Origin: Syntrophorhabdaceae bacterium
GTDB taxonomy: Bacteria; Desulfobacterota; Deferrimicrobia; Deferrimicrobiales; Deferrimicrobiaceae
DNA length: 32,210 bases
Assembly: GCA_009783195.1 (NCBI GenBank)
Contig: WRHP01000018.1
Coordinates: 1 to 32,210 of the forward strand
Direction: 5' to 3'
Shown here piece after piece: positions 16,016-24,240 of this stretch. The translations under genes and the position numbers were made by a program. Each line of letters opens with the position of its first letter. Positions within the stretch are counted from its first letter, which is position 1. Below the pieces are notes generated by a model that worked only from the letters and a program-made list of their open reading frames with translations, did not search any database and was not told the DNA's origin.

Positions 16016-18178
16016 GTGTCCAACCCTAAAGACAAAATATCGCTGAAAGTCATGAAGTCTTTTATCGAAGACGAAGGGAAGGGGCTGGCCCGTCTGGACC
16101 CCGATGATCTTAACGCTCTACGCGCGGTGCCGGGCGACGCGATCCTGATCACCGGCCGCCGCTCCACGGTGGCTAAAGCGGCCCATGCTCCGCAGCAGTT
16201 CTGCGGCCAGGGCCTGATCCTCATGGAAGGCATCACCCGCGACAACGCGCAGGTCTCGGTCGATGAGGAGTGCACGGTTCAGAAGGTTCCCTACAAGCAG
16301 GCCGACAGCGTAATTCTTTCGCCGGTCGATGTTCGCAGCGCGCTGCCGAAAGACCAGGAAATCCCTCACATCCGGCACTTGCTGTCTGGTCTTCATGTCA
16401 CCATTGGCGACCGTATCCAGATCACCATGTTCGGCACGCGGCCGCAGTTCTACATGGTCGAAGGCGCAAGCCCCCGCGGCGCGCTCCGTATCACCGCTCA
16501 CACCGACATTACTTTCCGCGGCTCCGATTTTACCTCCGAGAAGGCGACCCGCACGTCTTATGAAGACATCGGCGGTCTGGAGAGGGAACTCAGTCATGTA
16601 CGTGAAATGATCGAGCTTCCCCTCAAGTTCCCCGATATGTTTGCCCAGCTTGGCATTGATCCTCCCAAGGGAGTTCTCCTGTCGGGGCCTCCGGGAACCG
16701 GCAAGACTCTTATAGCCCGCGCTATCTCCAATGAGGTTCGCGCCCACTTCCTGCACGTTAACGGGCCGGAGCTCATTCACAAGTTCTACGGGGAAAGCGA
16801 GGCGAAGCTTCGCGCGGTGTTCGAAGAAGCTCGCAGAAACGCCCCCGCCATCATCTTCTTCGACGAAATGGACGCTCTGGCTCCTAAGCGCGCCACGGTC
16901 GTAGGCGATGTTGAAAAGCGTGTCGTCGCCCAGTTGCTCGCCCTGATGGACGGCCTTGTCGGACGCGGCGAAATCGTCATCATCGGCGCAACCAATATGC
17001 CGGAGCTTGTTGACTACGCTCTCCGTCGCCCTGGCCGGTTCGACCGTGAAATCACGATCGGCGTGCCCAAGCGGCATGAGCGCCTCTCGATTCTGAAGAT
17101 CCATTCCCGCAAAATGCCGTTGGCCGAAGATGTTGACCTGATGCGCCTTGCCGAGATCTCCCACGGATACGTCGGCGCCGATATTTCGGCTCTGTGTACC
17201 GAGGCGGGTATGGCGGCGTTGCGGCGCCTGTTGCCGTCGATCAAGTTCGGAGTGGATCAGAAGCCGACTTTGGAAGAAGGCTCTGAAGTCAAAGTCACCA
17301 TGGACGACTTCATGACCGCTTACAAGGAAGTCGAGCCGACATCCACCCGCGAGTTCATGAGCGAACGGCCAAACATCTCTCTTAAGGATGTTGGCGGCCT
17401 GCATCAGATAAAGAAAAACCTCATGTCCATGCTGAAGCTTCCTCTGCGGGGACATTCGCTGTTCGCCGATTCCCGCTTGACTCCGCCCCGTGGCGTGATT
17501 TTCTCCGGTCCGTCCGGAACCGGCAAGACGCTCCTGGCAAAAGCTGTTGCGGGCGAAATGGGCATGACGCTGTTCACCGTCGATCCCCCCACGTTGCTGT
17601 CGAAGTGGGTCGGCGAATCCGAAAAGGGACTTCGGGAAGTATTCAAGCGGGCCAAGCAGGCTTCGCCGTGCATTCTCTTCTTCGACGAGATCGAGGCGAT
17701 GGCTCCGGCGCGGACCGCCGAGGATTCCGGCCAGATTTCCCAGAGAATCGTCAGCCAGTTGTTCCGTGAGCTCGACAGCCTGCAAAGCTCTTTGGGCGTC
17801 ATGATCCTGGCTGCCACCAACCGGATCGACCTGATGGAGCCCGCGCTGCTTCGGGCCGGCCGTTTCGATTCCATCATTGATTTCCCGGTTCCCTCCAAAG
17901 AAGATCGGGTTGATATTCTCAAAATGTTCCTGCAGAATCTGCCGTTCCGCTCCGAAGTCGATATCAACGCGCTTGCGGATACCACCGAAGGTTGGTCTGG
18001 CGCGGATCTCGAGACCCTTTGCAAGAAGGCTGTCATGCAGGTGCTCGAAGAGGAAGGGGAACTCAAGGAAGAGAAGCCCGATTACAGCAAGCTGGCAATT
18101 TCCTTGAAGCATTTCGAGCAGGCTAACGACCAGTCGGGAGCCGCCGCGACGATTCGATCCCGTATTCTGAAGGGATAA
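16016..18178 (+). CDS. CDC48/p97-type two-domain AAA+ ATPase
   Basis: The 720-residue protein has the layout of CDC48/VAT: an N-terminal substrate or adaptor region (about 1-180) with double-psi-barrel-like text, then two AAA+ modules. D1 has Walker A GPPGTGKT (224-231), Walker B IIFFDE (279-284) and arginine fingers in RRPGRFDRE. D2 has Walker A GPSGTGKT (498-505), Walker B ILFFDE (553-558) and RAGRFDS. Both pore loops are aromatic (KFYGESE in D1, KWVGESE in D2), as in archaeal VAT, suggesting that both rings pull polypeptide. It should form hexamers that unfold or remodel proteins at the expense of ATP. GAGG eight bases upstream supports GTG 16016. It heads a gene set containing a GntR regulator and a ferredoxin-dependent oxidoreductase, so its client may be that enzyme or its assembly. 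That link is inference. Confidence 0.95.
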   Translation: MSNPKDKISLKVMKSFIEDEGKGLARLDPDDLNALRAVPGDAILITGRRSTVAKAAHAPQQFCGQGLILMEGITRDNAQVSVDEECTVQKVPYKQADSVILSPVDVRSALPKDQEIPHIRHLLSGLHVTIGDRIQITMFGTRPQFYMVEGASPRGALRITAHTDITFRGSDFTSEKATRTSYEDIGGLERELSHVREMIELPLKFPDMFAQLGIDPPKGVLLSGPPGTGKTLIARAISNEVRAHFLHVNGPELIHKFYGESEAKLRAVFEEARRNAPAIIFFDEMDALAPKRATVVGDVEKRVVAQLLALMDGLVGRGEIVIIGATNMPELVDYALRRPGRFDREITIGVPKRHERLSILKIHSRKMPLAEDVDLMRLAEISHGYVGADISALCTEAGMAALRRLLPSIKFGVDQKPTLEEGSEVKVTMDDFMTAYKEVEPTSTREFMSERPNISLKDVGGLHQIKKNLMSMLKLPLRGHSLFADSRLTPPRGVIFSGPSGTGKTLLAKAVAGEMGMTLFTVDPPTLLSKWVGESEKGLREVFKRAKQASPCILFFDEIEAMAPARTAEDSGQISQRIVSQLFRELDSLQSSLGVMILAATNRIDLMEPALLRAGRFDSIIDFPVPSKEDRVDILKMFLQNLPFRSEVDINALADTTEGWSGADLETLCKKAVMQVLEEEGELKEEKPDYSKLAISLKHFEQANDQSGAAATIRSRILKG

Positions 18179-18191
18179 AGCTTTTTTCGTT

Positions 18192-18947
18192 GTGGCTTCG
18201 CTTAAGGATAAGAAAAAGGTGGCGCTGTTAAAGCCTGCTAAAAAAGTAAGAGTTTACGAAGAAGTTGTTGCAAAGATTAAAGAAATGATCGACAAGGGTC
18301 GGCTTAAATCAGGAGACCAGCTGCCTGTTGAAAGAGAGTTGGCGGAAGTTTTCCGGGTTAGCCGGTCATCTGTAAGGGAAGCCATTCGTTCTTTGGAAAG
18401 CCAGGGACTTCTCGAGAGCAGGCAGGGCGACGGTACCTATATTGCTCGGCATCCCGTTGAATTGTTGGTGAATCCGCTGGCCTCCGTAATTTGTTCCCAG
18501 AAAGATGGCCAGGAAGAGCTTTTCGAGATGCGCCGTCTTATCGAGCCTCAATTGGCTTTTCTTGCCGCCGAGCGGGCGACAGACGAAGAAATAGTACAGA
18601 TGGAAAAGACATTGAGTCTCCAGAAGCAGCAGGTTCTCCGTGGAGAATCGGGAGCGGAAGCTGACAAACAGTTTCACTATCTTTTGGCTAATGCGGCCCG
18701 TAACCGGTTTTTGCTGCAAATCGTTGACAGTAACATGGGTTTCTTTATGGAAAGCCGTGACAACTTTCTTCAGGTGGAAGGAAGACCAAAAAAATCTGTC
18801 CAGCGTCATAGGGAGTTGCTCGACGCGATCGAGGTCCGCGATTCGGAAGGCGCGGCGCAGGCCATGCGTGAGCACTTGTTGGATATAGAGAACAGCTTGT
18901 TCGAAATTGCGGTGGAAAAAGCAGGAGGCAACAAGCAAGTTTCTTAA
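18192..18947 (+). CDS. GntR-family transcriptional regulator, FadR subfamily (FCD domain)
   Basis: This 251-residue regulator has a winged helix (about 20-85) with LPVERELAEVFRVSRSSVREA and GLLESRQGDGTYIARHP, typical of the FadR subfamily. An FCD effector domain (about 105-240) carries the metal and ligand set D158, H162, H206 and H228. FCD regulators with this set bind metal and small organic acids (lactate, pyruvate, glycolate or similar) and usually release DNA when bound. Only 13 bases separate it from the AAA+ gene. GTG 18192 has no good ribosome binding site (AAGGGA is too far upstream), so translation may be coupled. Its likely operator is TGGTCCGACCA at 15945-15955. Confidence 0.93.
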   Translation: MASLKDKKKVALLKPAKKVRVYEEVVAKIKEMIDKGRLKSGDQLPVERELAEVFRVSRSSVREAIRSLESQGLLESRQGDGTYIARHPVELLVNPLASVICSQKDGQEELFEMRRLIEPQLAFLAAERATDEEIVQMEKTLSLQKQQVLRGESGAEADKQFHYLLANAARNRFLLQIVDSNMGFFMESRDNFLQVEGRPKKSVQRHRELLDAIEVRDSEGAAQAMREHLLDIENSLFEIAVEKAGGNKQVS

Positions 18948-18957
18948 AGACGACAGG

Positions 18958-19019
18958 AAAGGAGGTGAACTGGTTAGTCGCTTTAGCAGTTCGTACATCA
19001 ATTACCTGTTGTAGACAAC
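18958..19019 (+). promoter_or_regulatory. Orphan strong Shine-Dalgarno site and short inverted repeat before the gamma-subunit gene
   Basis: AAAGGAGGTGA (18958-18968) is a full-length complement of the 16S rRNA 3' end, but no ATG follows. A 14-codon frame from CTG 18970 to TAG 19012 is possible. At 19008-19019 lies GTTGTAGACAAC, a perfect inverted repeat. The real gamma gene has its own GAAGGAGG further down. The site could serve a leader peptide, act as a ribosome standby site, or hold an extra regulator site. Confidence 0.4.
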
Positions 19020-19037
19020 CGAAGGAGGAAGGACACA

Positions 19038-19652
19038 ATGGCAGACGTGTTTGAAGTAACAATTTGGTGCCGTGGCGTGATCCAGGATATGGAAGGGCGT
19101 CACCTTTCGCTGGTTCTTGCCAATGCAGCAGCTAAGAGCGGCAAGTTCGTTCAGGCTTGGGACAACTATGCGGACCTTCCGGACCGCGTGCTGGTTCCGC
19201 TTCGCAAGTATTGCCGTATCAGCGACGAAGAGATTGAGATGCGGTATGTGTATGAGAACAACAATCCGTCGCTCGTTATCGTTATGGAAGAAGTTATCGT
19301 AAAGGGTATCGACATTCTCCGCGGAGCCACCAAGGGTACCGCGCTTGTCGTTAACACCAAGCGGTCGGCTGATGAGATCCTTGCTGTTATCCCGAACAAA
19401 GACCTTCTGTCCGCAATCGTCACCGTAGACGCCACTGGTATCGCTGGCGGCACGGGCCTCGAAGCCCTCGACTTCCTGGGTTCCGAGGGTGGCGTTGAAG
19501 CCGTTTCGGTCGGCGTGGCTGTTTCTGCTCCGTTGGCTGGCGCTGCAACCAAAGTTTGCAACCTGTTCTCTCTTGACAACGTAGTCGCTACCGCGGCGAA
19601 CAAGGCTGGCGTGAAGGAAGGCGAGAAGACCGCCGTTGTTAAAAAACTGTAG
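19038..19652 (+). CDS. 2-oxoacid:ferredoxin oxidoreductase, gamma subunit (divergent)
   Basis: The 204-residue product fits the gamma domain of the pyruvate/2-ketoisovalerate:ferredoxin oxidoreductase family by size, operon position and overall fold pattern (VTIWCRG at the start, NAAAKSGKFVQAWDNY, a Gly/Ala-rich C-terminal half). It lacks the usual GxGGQG sequence: where most gammas read RGxGGQG it reads C11-R-G-VIQDMEGRH. This divergence is notable because the enzyme's alpha subunit also departs from the pyruvate type. GAAGGAGG precedes ATG 19038. It is followed 36 bases later by the delta gene. Codon use here and in the next three genes is very biased, as in highly expressed genes. Confidence 0.85.
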   Translation: MADVFEVTIWCRGVIQDMEGRHLSLVLANAAAKSGKFVQAWDNYADLPDRVLVPLRKYCRISDEEIEMRYVYENNNPSLVIVMEEVIVKGIDILRGATKGTALVVNTKRSADEILAVIPNKDLLSAIVTVDATGIAGGTGLEALDFLGSEGGVEAVSVGVAVSAPLAGAATKVCNLFSLDNVVATAANKAGVKEGEKTAVVKKL

Positions 19653-19688
19653 TAGTGAAAACTTTATAAGGCCTGGAAGGAGAAGAAA

Positions 19689-20036
19689 ATGAGTCCACTG
19701 TATTGCGAAAAGTTCCGGATCCCCAAGCACCTCGAAATCGCTGACGGCGCTGTGGTTCCGGCCCCGGTTGGCGAGCAGCCGATGATGAAGACCGGCAACT
19801 GGCGGATTGAGCGTCCGGTCATTGATCAGGAAAAGTGCACCACCTGCTTGAACTGCTTCATCTATTGCCCGGATGCTTGCTGGCACCTGGATCCGAAGTC
19901 CGAAAAGATGGTGTGGAACGCCATTTACTGCAAAGGCTGCCATATCTGTGTCGTAGAGTGCCCGGCCGATGCGCTCCGGACCGAGAACGAACTGAATTTC
20001 AAGGGCGGCGTCGCCCGTCTTGATAAGCCTTACTAG
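19689..20036 (+). CDS. 2-oxoacid:ferredoxin oxidoreductase, delta (2x[4Fe-4S] ferredoxin) subunit
   Basis: A 115-residue bacterial-ferredoxin-type subunit. Two complete cluster motifs are visible: C50-x2-C53-x2-C56-x3-C60-P and C81-x2-C84-x2-C87-x3-C91-P. It passes electrons from the catalytic centre to soluble ferredoxin. The first 45 residues form an extension with a proline-rich turn, as in other delta subunits. GGAAGGAG precedes ATG 19689. Gamma (204) plus delta (115) add up to about 319 residues, close to what I recall for the fused gamma subunit of oxalate oxidoreductase. Confidence 0.95.
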   Translation: MSPLYCEKFRIPKHLEIADGAVVPAPVGEQPMMKTGNWRIERPVIDQEKCTTCLNCFIYCPDACWHLDPKSEKMVWNAIYCKGCHICVVECPADALRTENELNFKGGVARLDKPY

Positions 20037-20056
20037 ATTCCCAGGAGGAAACTCAG

Positions 20057-21250
20057 ATGCCGAAAGAAACTTATATGGCTGGTTGCGCCGCGACTGCAAA
20101 CGGCGCGAAGTTAGCGAGAGTTGAAGTCATCACCTCGTACCCGATTCGTCCGTACACTGGTATCATGATGGAACTGTCAAGAATGGTGGCGGCGGGTGAG
20201 CTGGATGCCGAGTTCGTTCACGGCGAAGGCGAGCACGCTCAGGTCTCCGTTACCCAGGGCGCGTCCGCTTCGGGCGCCCGCGCATACACCGGCTCCTCGG
20301 GCGTTGGTGTTGCCTACGCGATGGAAGTTTACTCCCCGATCTCCGGTGGCCGGTATCCGTGCCAGATGGCGATTGCCGACCGCGCGTATGACCCCCCCGG
20401 TGACTTCGGTTCCGAGCATACCGACGTTATGTCCTGCAGCAACCAGGGCTGGATCCTCGGCTGGGCCGAGACGCCGCAGGAATCAATGGATAACTGCATC
20501 ATCTATTATCGTATCGGTGAAGATGCGAAAGTCATGCTGCCGCAGTGGCAGGTTCAGGACGGCTATTTCGTGTCGCACATCCCGAACAAGGTCAGCATTC
20601 CGGATCAGGAAGTTATCGATGAATTCCTGCCTCCGTATAACTGCCCGCACGCTCTGACTCCGCAGAACCCGACCAACCATGGTCCGCAGATCTTCCCGGA
20701 TCAGGGACCGGCGATCGATCTTCAGAGAGCTCAGGCGTTCCTGAACACCCCGAAAGTCATCGAGCAGGCTATTGCCGATTACAATAAGGCTGTTGGCCGT
20801 GACTATACCCCGTGGCTCGAAGAGTATAAGACTGATGGCGCCGAGTACGTGTTCTTCCTGATGGGCGGACACTGCCGTACGGCCCGTTTCGCGGTTGATC
20901 ACCTCCGCAAGAAGGGCGCGAAGGTCGGTATGGTGAAGCTCCGCTTCGTCCGTCCCTGGCCGACGACTCAGGTTTGCGAAGTTCTCTCCAAGTTCAAGGC
21001 TGTTGGCGTAATTGAGTCCCAGACGAACTACGGCGGCGCCATGAAGGGCGGCGAGCTGCAGCACGAAGTTCGCTCCTCCCTGTATGACTCCCCGAAACAG
21101 CCGGCTTGCTGCTCGTTCATGGCCGGTCTGGGCGGCGAAGTCATCTCCCTCGAGGAGTTCTACAACATGGCGAAGATCCTCGAGAAAATGGCGAAAGCCG
21201 GTAAGGCCGAGCAGTATGTGTACTGGGTCGGCTTCGACAACGGCATCTAA
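20057..21250 (+). CDS. 2-oxoacid:ferredoxin oxidoreductase, alpha subunit, oxalate oxidoreductase-like
   Basis: The 397-residue subunit holds the pyrimidine-binding half of the thiamine diphosphate site and the core domain that follows it. Family features seen: ELDAEFVHGEGEH with E59, SSGVGVAYAME, IADRAYDPPGDFGSEHTDVM and, near the C-terminus, GAKVGMVKLRFVRPWP. The substrate motif is Y28-P29-I30-R31-P32 instead of YPITP. R109, D112 and F117 stand in the loop that follows. From memory, oxalate oxidoreductase of Moorella uses the same YPIRP motif and a switch loop around the same positions to hold oxalate. On this basis I call it OOR-like; a different acidic 2-oxoacid is possible. AGGAGG precedes ATG 20057. 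Confidence 0.88.
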   Translation: MPKETYMAGCAATANGAKLARVEVITSYPIRPYTGIMMELSRMVAAGELDAEFVHGEGEHAQVSVTQGASASGARAYTGSSGVGVAYAMEVYSPISGGRYPCQMAIADRAYDPPGDFGSEHTDVMSCSNQGWILGWAETPQESMDNCIIYYRIGEDAKVMLPQWQVQDGYFVSHIPNKVSIPDQEVIDEFLPPYNCPHALTPQNPTNHGPQIFPDQGPAIDLQRAQAFLNTPKVIEQAIADYNKAVGRDYTPWLEEYKTDGAEYVFFLMGGHCRTARFAVDHLRKKGAKVGMVKLRFVRPWPTTQVCEVLSKFKAVGVIESQTNYGGAMKGGELQHEVRSSLYDSPKQPACCSFMAGLGGEVISLEEFYNMAKILEKMAKAGKAEQYVYWVGFDNGI

Positions 21251-21280
21251 TTTTCCGCGACACGAAAAAACAAGGAGTGA

Positions 21281-22264
<984 letters not shown>

Positions 22265-22278
22265 TCGGTTGTATGACC

Positions 22279-22311
22279 GAGGGACACAGGGTAACCTGTG
22301 TCCCTCTTTTT
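22279..22311 (+). terminator. Strong intrinsic terminator closing the oxidoreductase operon
   Basis: A perfect 12-base stem GAGGGACACAGG / CCTGTGTCCCTC with loop GTAA is followed by TTTTT. It ends the AAA+/GntR/oxidoreductase transcript and separates it from tctC. Confidence 0.95.
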
Positions 22312-22340
22312 ACATTAGGGTTAAAAATTTTGATGCAATT

Positions 22341-22370
22341 TTGATAAAATCGTCTATCCTTGCACTATAA
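22341..22370 (+). promoter_or_regulatory. Likely promoter of the tctCBA genes
   Basis: TTGATA (22341-22346) and CTATAA (22365-22370) are 18 bases apart in an AT-rich patch just after the terminator. Transcription would begin near 22377, giving a leader of about 225 bases before tctC. A TGGTATCACTC sequence (22408-22418) only partly fits the GntR operator seen upstream. Confidence 0.5.
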
Positions 22371-22376
22371 GAAATC

Positions 22377-22603
22377 AGGTCCCGGTTGTGCTCTGGGCAG
22401 TCCCCTCTGGTATCACTCCTGGGACAAACTGTTTCGAAGCTGGCTTTTTGCTCAGGGCTCCGGACAGATTAAAGGAATAGACGAACAGGTTTTTGGTTTC
22501 TGTTCGACCAAGATGCAGGGGGCGTTGTAAAGGAAGGGAGGAGGCTGTTGTTGTGCGACTTTTGAGGTCGGGGGTCATAAAACTTTCACATGGGGGTAGT
22601 TCC
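22377..22603 (+). other. Long untranslated leader of tctC
   Basis: This stretch of about 225 bases has no convincing gene. It includes an inverted repeat TTGGT-N9-ACCAA (22493-22511) and a strong ribosome binding site AGGAAGGGAGGAGG (22531-22544). Eight bases on there is a GTG (22553), in frame with tctC. It may hold regulatory RNA structure; I see no known riboswitch consensus. Confidence 0.45.
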
Positions 22604-23593
22604 ATGAGTAAAAGATTTTCTTGGTTTAAGATTCTGATGGTTGTCGCATGCTCTTTGGCAATGGTTGCAACCTCAATCGGCACAGCAAAAGCCTGGGAGC
22701 CCAAGATGCCTGTCGAGTTCATCATCCCGGCAGGAGCTGGCGGCGGCGCGGACGTTATGGCTCGTTTTATTGCTCCGATTATTTCCAAGCACAAGCTTTC
22801 CCCCAAACCGTTTGTAGTCATCAATAAGTCAGCCGGTGCGGGAGCGGAAGGGTTCATGTACGTGAAGGGCCAGAAAGGCAATCCGCACGTAATCATCATT
22901 ACTCTTGACAACCTGTTTACCACCCCGCTGGCCACCGGTGTGCCCTTCCACTGGAAGGACATGACCCCGGTCGCCAAGCTGGCGCTTGACTATTTCATTC
23001 TTTGGGTACACACCGATACACCGTATAAAACCGCAGCCGAATATTTCGACGCGGTCAAGAAGTCTCCCGGCAAGTTCGTCATGGGCGGCACCGGCGCCAA
23101 GCAGGAAGATCAGGTTCTTACAGTTCTTATCGAGCAGACCTACGGCCTGAAGTTCAACTACGTCCCGTTCAAGGGCGGCGGCGCGGTCGCGGTCGAGCTC
23201 GTCGGCAAGCACATTGACTCCACCGTAAACAATCCGTCGGAAGCTGTTAGCCATATGAAGAATGGAACATTGCGCGCGCTGGCAGTCTGCGATAACGAAA
23301 GAATCGACCTGCCGGATTGGAAGCAAGTCCCGACGCTTAAAGAATCGACAGGCAAAGATGTTTCCTATCTGATGCTTCGCGGCATCTTCATGGCTCCCGG
23401 CGTGAAGCCGGATGAGCTGGCGTTCTATGTCGATGTCTTCAAGAAAGTGTCTGAGACTCCGGAATGGAAGAAATACGTTACGGACATGGGGCTGAAAGAT
23501 TCGTTCCTGGCCGGCGATGAATATGTGAAGTGGCTTGAAGCTAAAGACAAGGAAGTCAAAGAACTTATGACTTCCGGTGGTCTTTTAAAGTAA
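22604..23593 (+). CDS. tctC: TTT-family solute-binding protein (TctC/Bug type)
   Basis: A 329-residue periplasmic receptor. The signal peptide (MSKRFSWFK, hydrophobic core to about residue 25, AKA cleavage site) is followed by a mature start WEPKMPVEFIIPAGAGGGADVMARF, the usual Bug/TctC opening. Later family features are GKFVMGGTGAKQEDQVL and FNYVPFKGGGAVAVELVGKHID, whose glycine-rich loop normally binds carboxylate ligands. It captures a carboxylate for TctB/TctA. ATG 22604 is preceded only by GGGGG, while GTG 22553, in frame and 17 codons upstream, has a stronger ribosome binding site; the ATG start gives a normal signal peptide. Located directly downstream of the OOR-like operon, so the ligand may be its substrate. 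Confidence 0.92.
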   Translation: MSKRFSWFKILMVVACSLAMVATSIGTAKAWEPKMPVEFIIPAGAGGGADVMARFIAPIISKHKLSPKPFVVINKSAGAGAEGFMYVKGQKGNPHVIIITLDNLFTTPLATGVPFHWKDMTPVAKLALDYFILWVHTDTPYKTAAEYFDAVKKSPGKFVMGGTGAKQEDQVLTVLIEQTYGLKFNYVPFKGGGAVAVELVGKHIDSTVNNPSEAVSHMKNGTLRALAVCDNERIDLPDWKQVPTLKESTGKDVSYLMLRGIFMAPGVKPDELAFYVDVFKKVSETPEWKKYVTDMGLKDSFLAGDEYVKWLEAKDKEVKELMTSGGLLK

Positions 23594-23607
23594 CAGGCTT
23601 GATGTAA

Positions 23608-23660
23608 GCGCAATAAAAGGGGAAGCAGGATTTTTTTACACCTGCTTCCCCTCGTTGCGC
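23608..23660 (+). repeat. Two-tier hairpin between tctC and tctB
   Basis: The inner stem GGGGAAGCAGG / CCTGCTTCCCC (23619-23629 with 23641-23651) has an 11-base T-rich loop. The outer stem GCGCAA / TTGCGC (23608-23613 with 23655-23660) extends it. No T tract follows, so it is more like an mRNA-stabilising or partial-termination element, which would raise tctC output over the membrane genes. A bona fide terminator is less likely. Confidence 0.7.
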
Positions 23661-23692
23661 ACCTCTAATACCGGTTTAGATGGGGAGGAAAG

Positions 23693-24190
23693 ATGCGCAA
23701 GGCCAATGTAGGTTTGGCTGTTTTTTTCTTGGCTTTAGGGGCGCTTTGCCTCTATGATTCGGTCAGAATAGGATTCAGATGGTTGCCTGTGACCGGTCCT
23801 GGTCCGGGCTTCCTGCCGTTTTACCTGGCGCTTGGTTGTGTAGTAGGATCGGCGCTTATCATCTTAAGAGAGTTTAAAAAAGAAGATAAAGGATTACCGT
23901 TGATCCCGGAAGGGGGGCTTGGACCGATCCTGTGGGTTTTGATTCCTTCCACTGTTATGCTTATGATCGTTCCGATTTTTGGCCTTCATGCGGCGGCGCT
24001 CATTTACATTGCGTTTTACATGAAGGTGGTCGGGAAGATCGAAGTGTACAAATGCGCTCTCATCAGCATCCTGTTCCCTGTGTCGCTGTATATCATTTTT
24101 GACAAAGTGTTCTTGATCCCTTTGCCGAGTGGAATACTTGGTGATTATTTGTTTGGGCCGGTTGGAAAGTTATACGACGTTATTTTTTAG
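23693..24190 (+). CDS. tctB: TTT-family small membrane subunit (TctB)
   Basis: A 165-residue membrane protein with four hydrophobic helices (about 6-25, 44-60, 80-105, 120-140). It carries the common TctB feature of an N-terminal helix followed by a GPGPGFLPFYLALG turn. It partners TctA and TctC to drive secondary, ion-coupled uptake of a carboxylate. GGGGAGG lies close upstream of ATG 23693. The sequence is weakly conserved in this family, so the call rests on size, helices and position between tctC and tctA. Confidence 0.9.
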   Translation: MRKANVGLAVFFLALGALCLYDSVRIGFRWLPVTGPGPGFLPFYLALGCVVGSALIILREFKKEDKGLPLIPEGGLGPILWVLIPSTVMLMIVPIFGLHAAALIYIAFYMKVVGKIEVYKCALISILFPVSLYIIFDKVFLIPLPSGILGDYLFGPVGKLYDVIF

Positions 24191-24240
24191 TTAGGTTTTT
24201 CATGGTTAGGCTTGTATTTTGATATCGGAAGGAGATCTAC

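Noticed and set aside
16118-18112. 664-codon open frame on the minus strand opposite the CDC48 gene
   Set aside because: It is a mirror of strong codon bias in the plus-strand gene. The plus strand has full AAA+ motifs; the minus product shows no family and no ribosome binding site.
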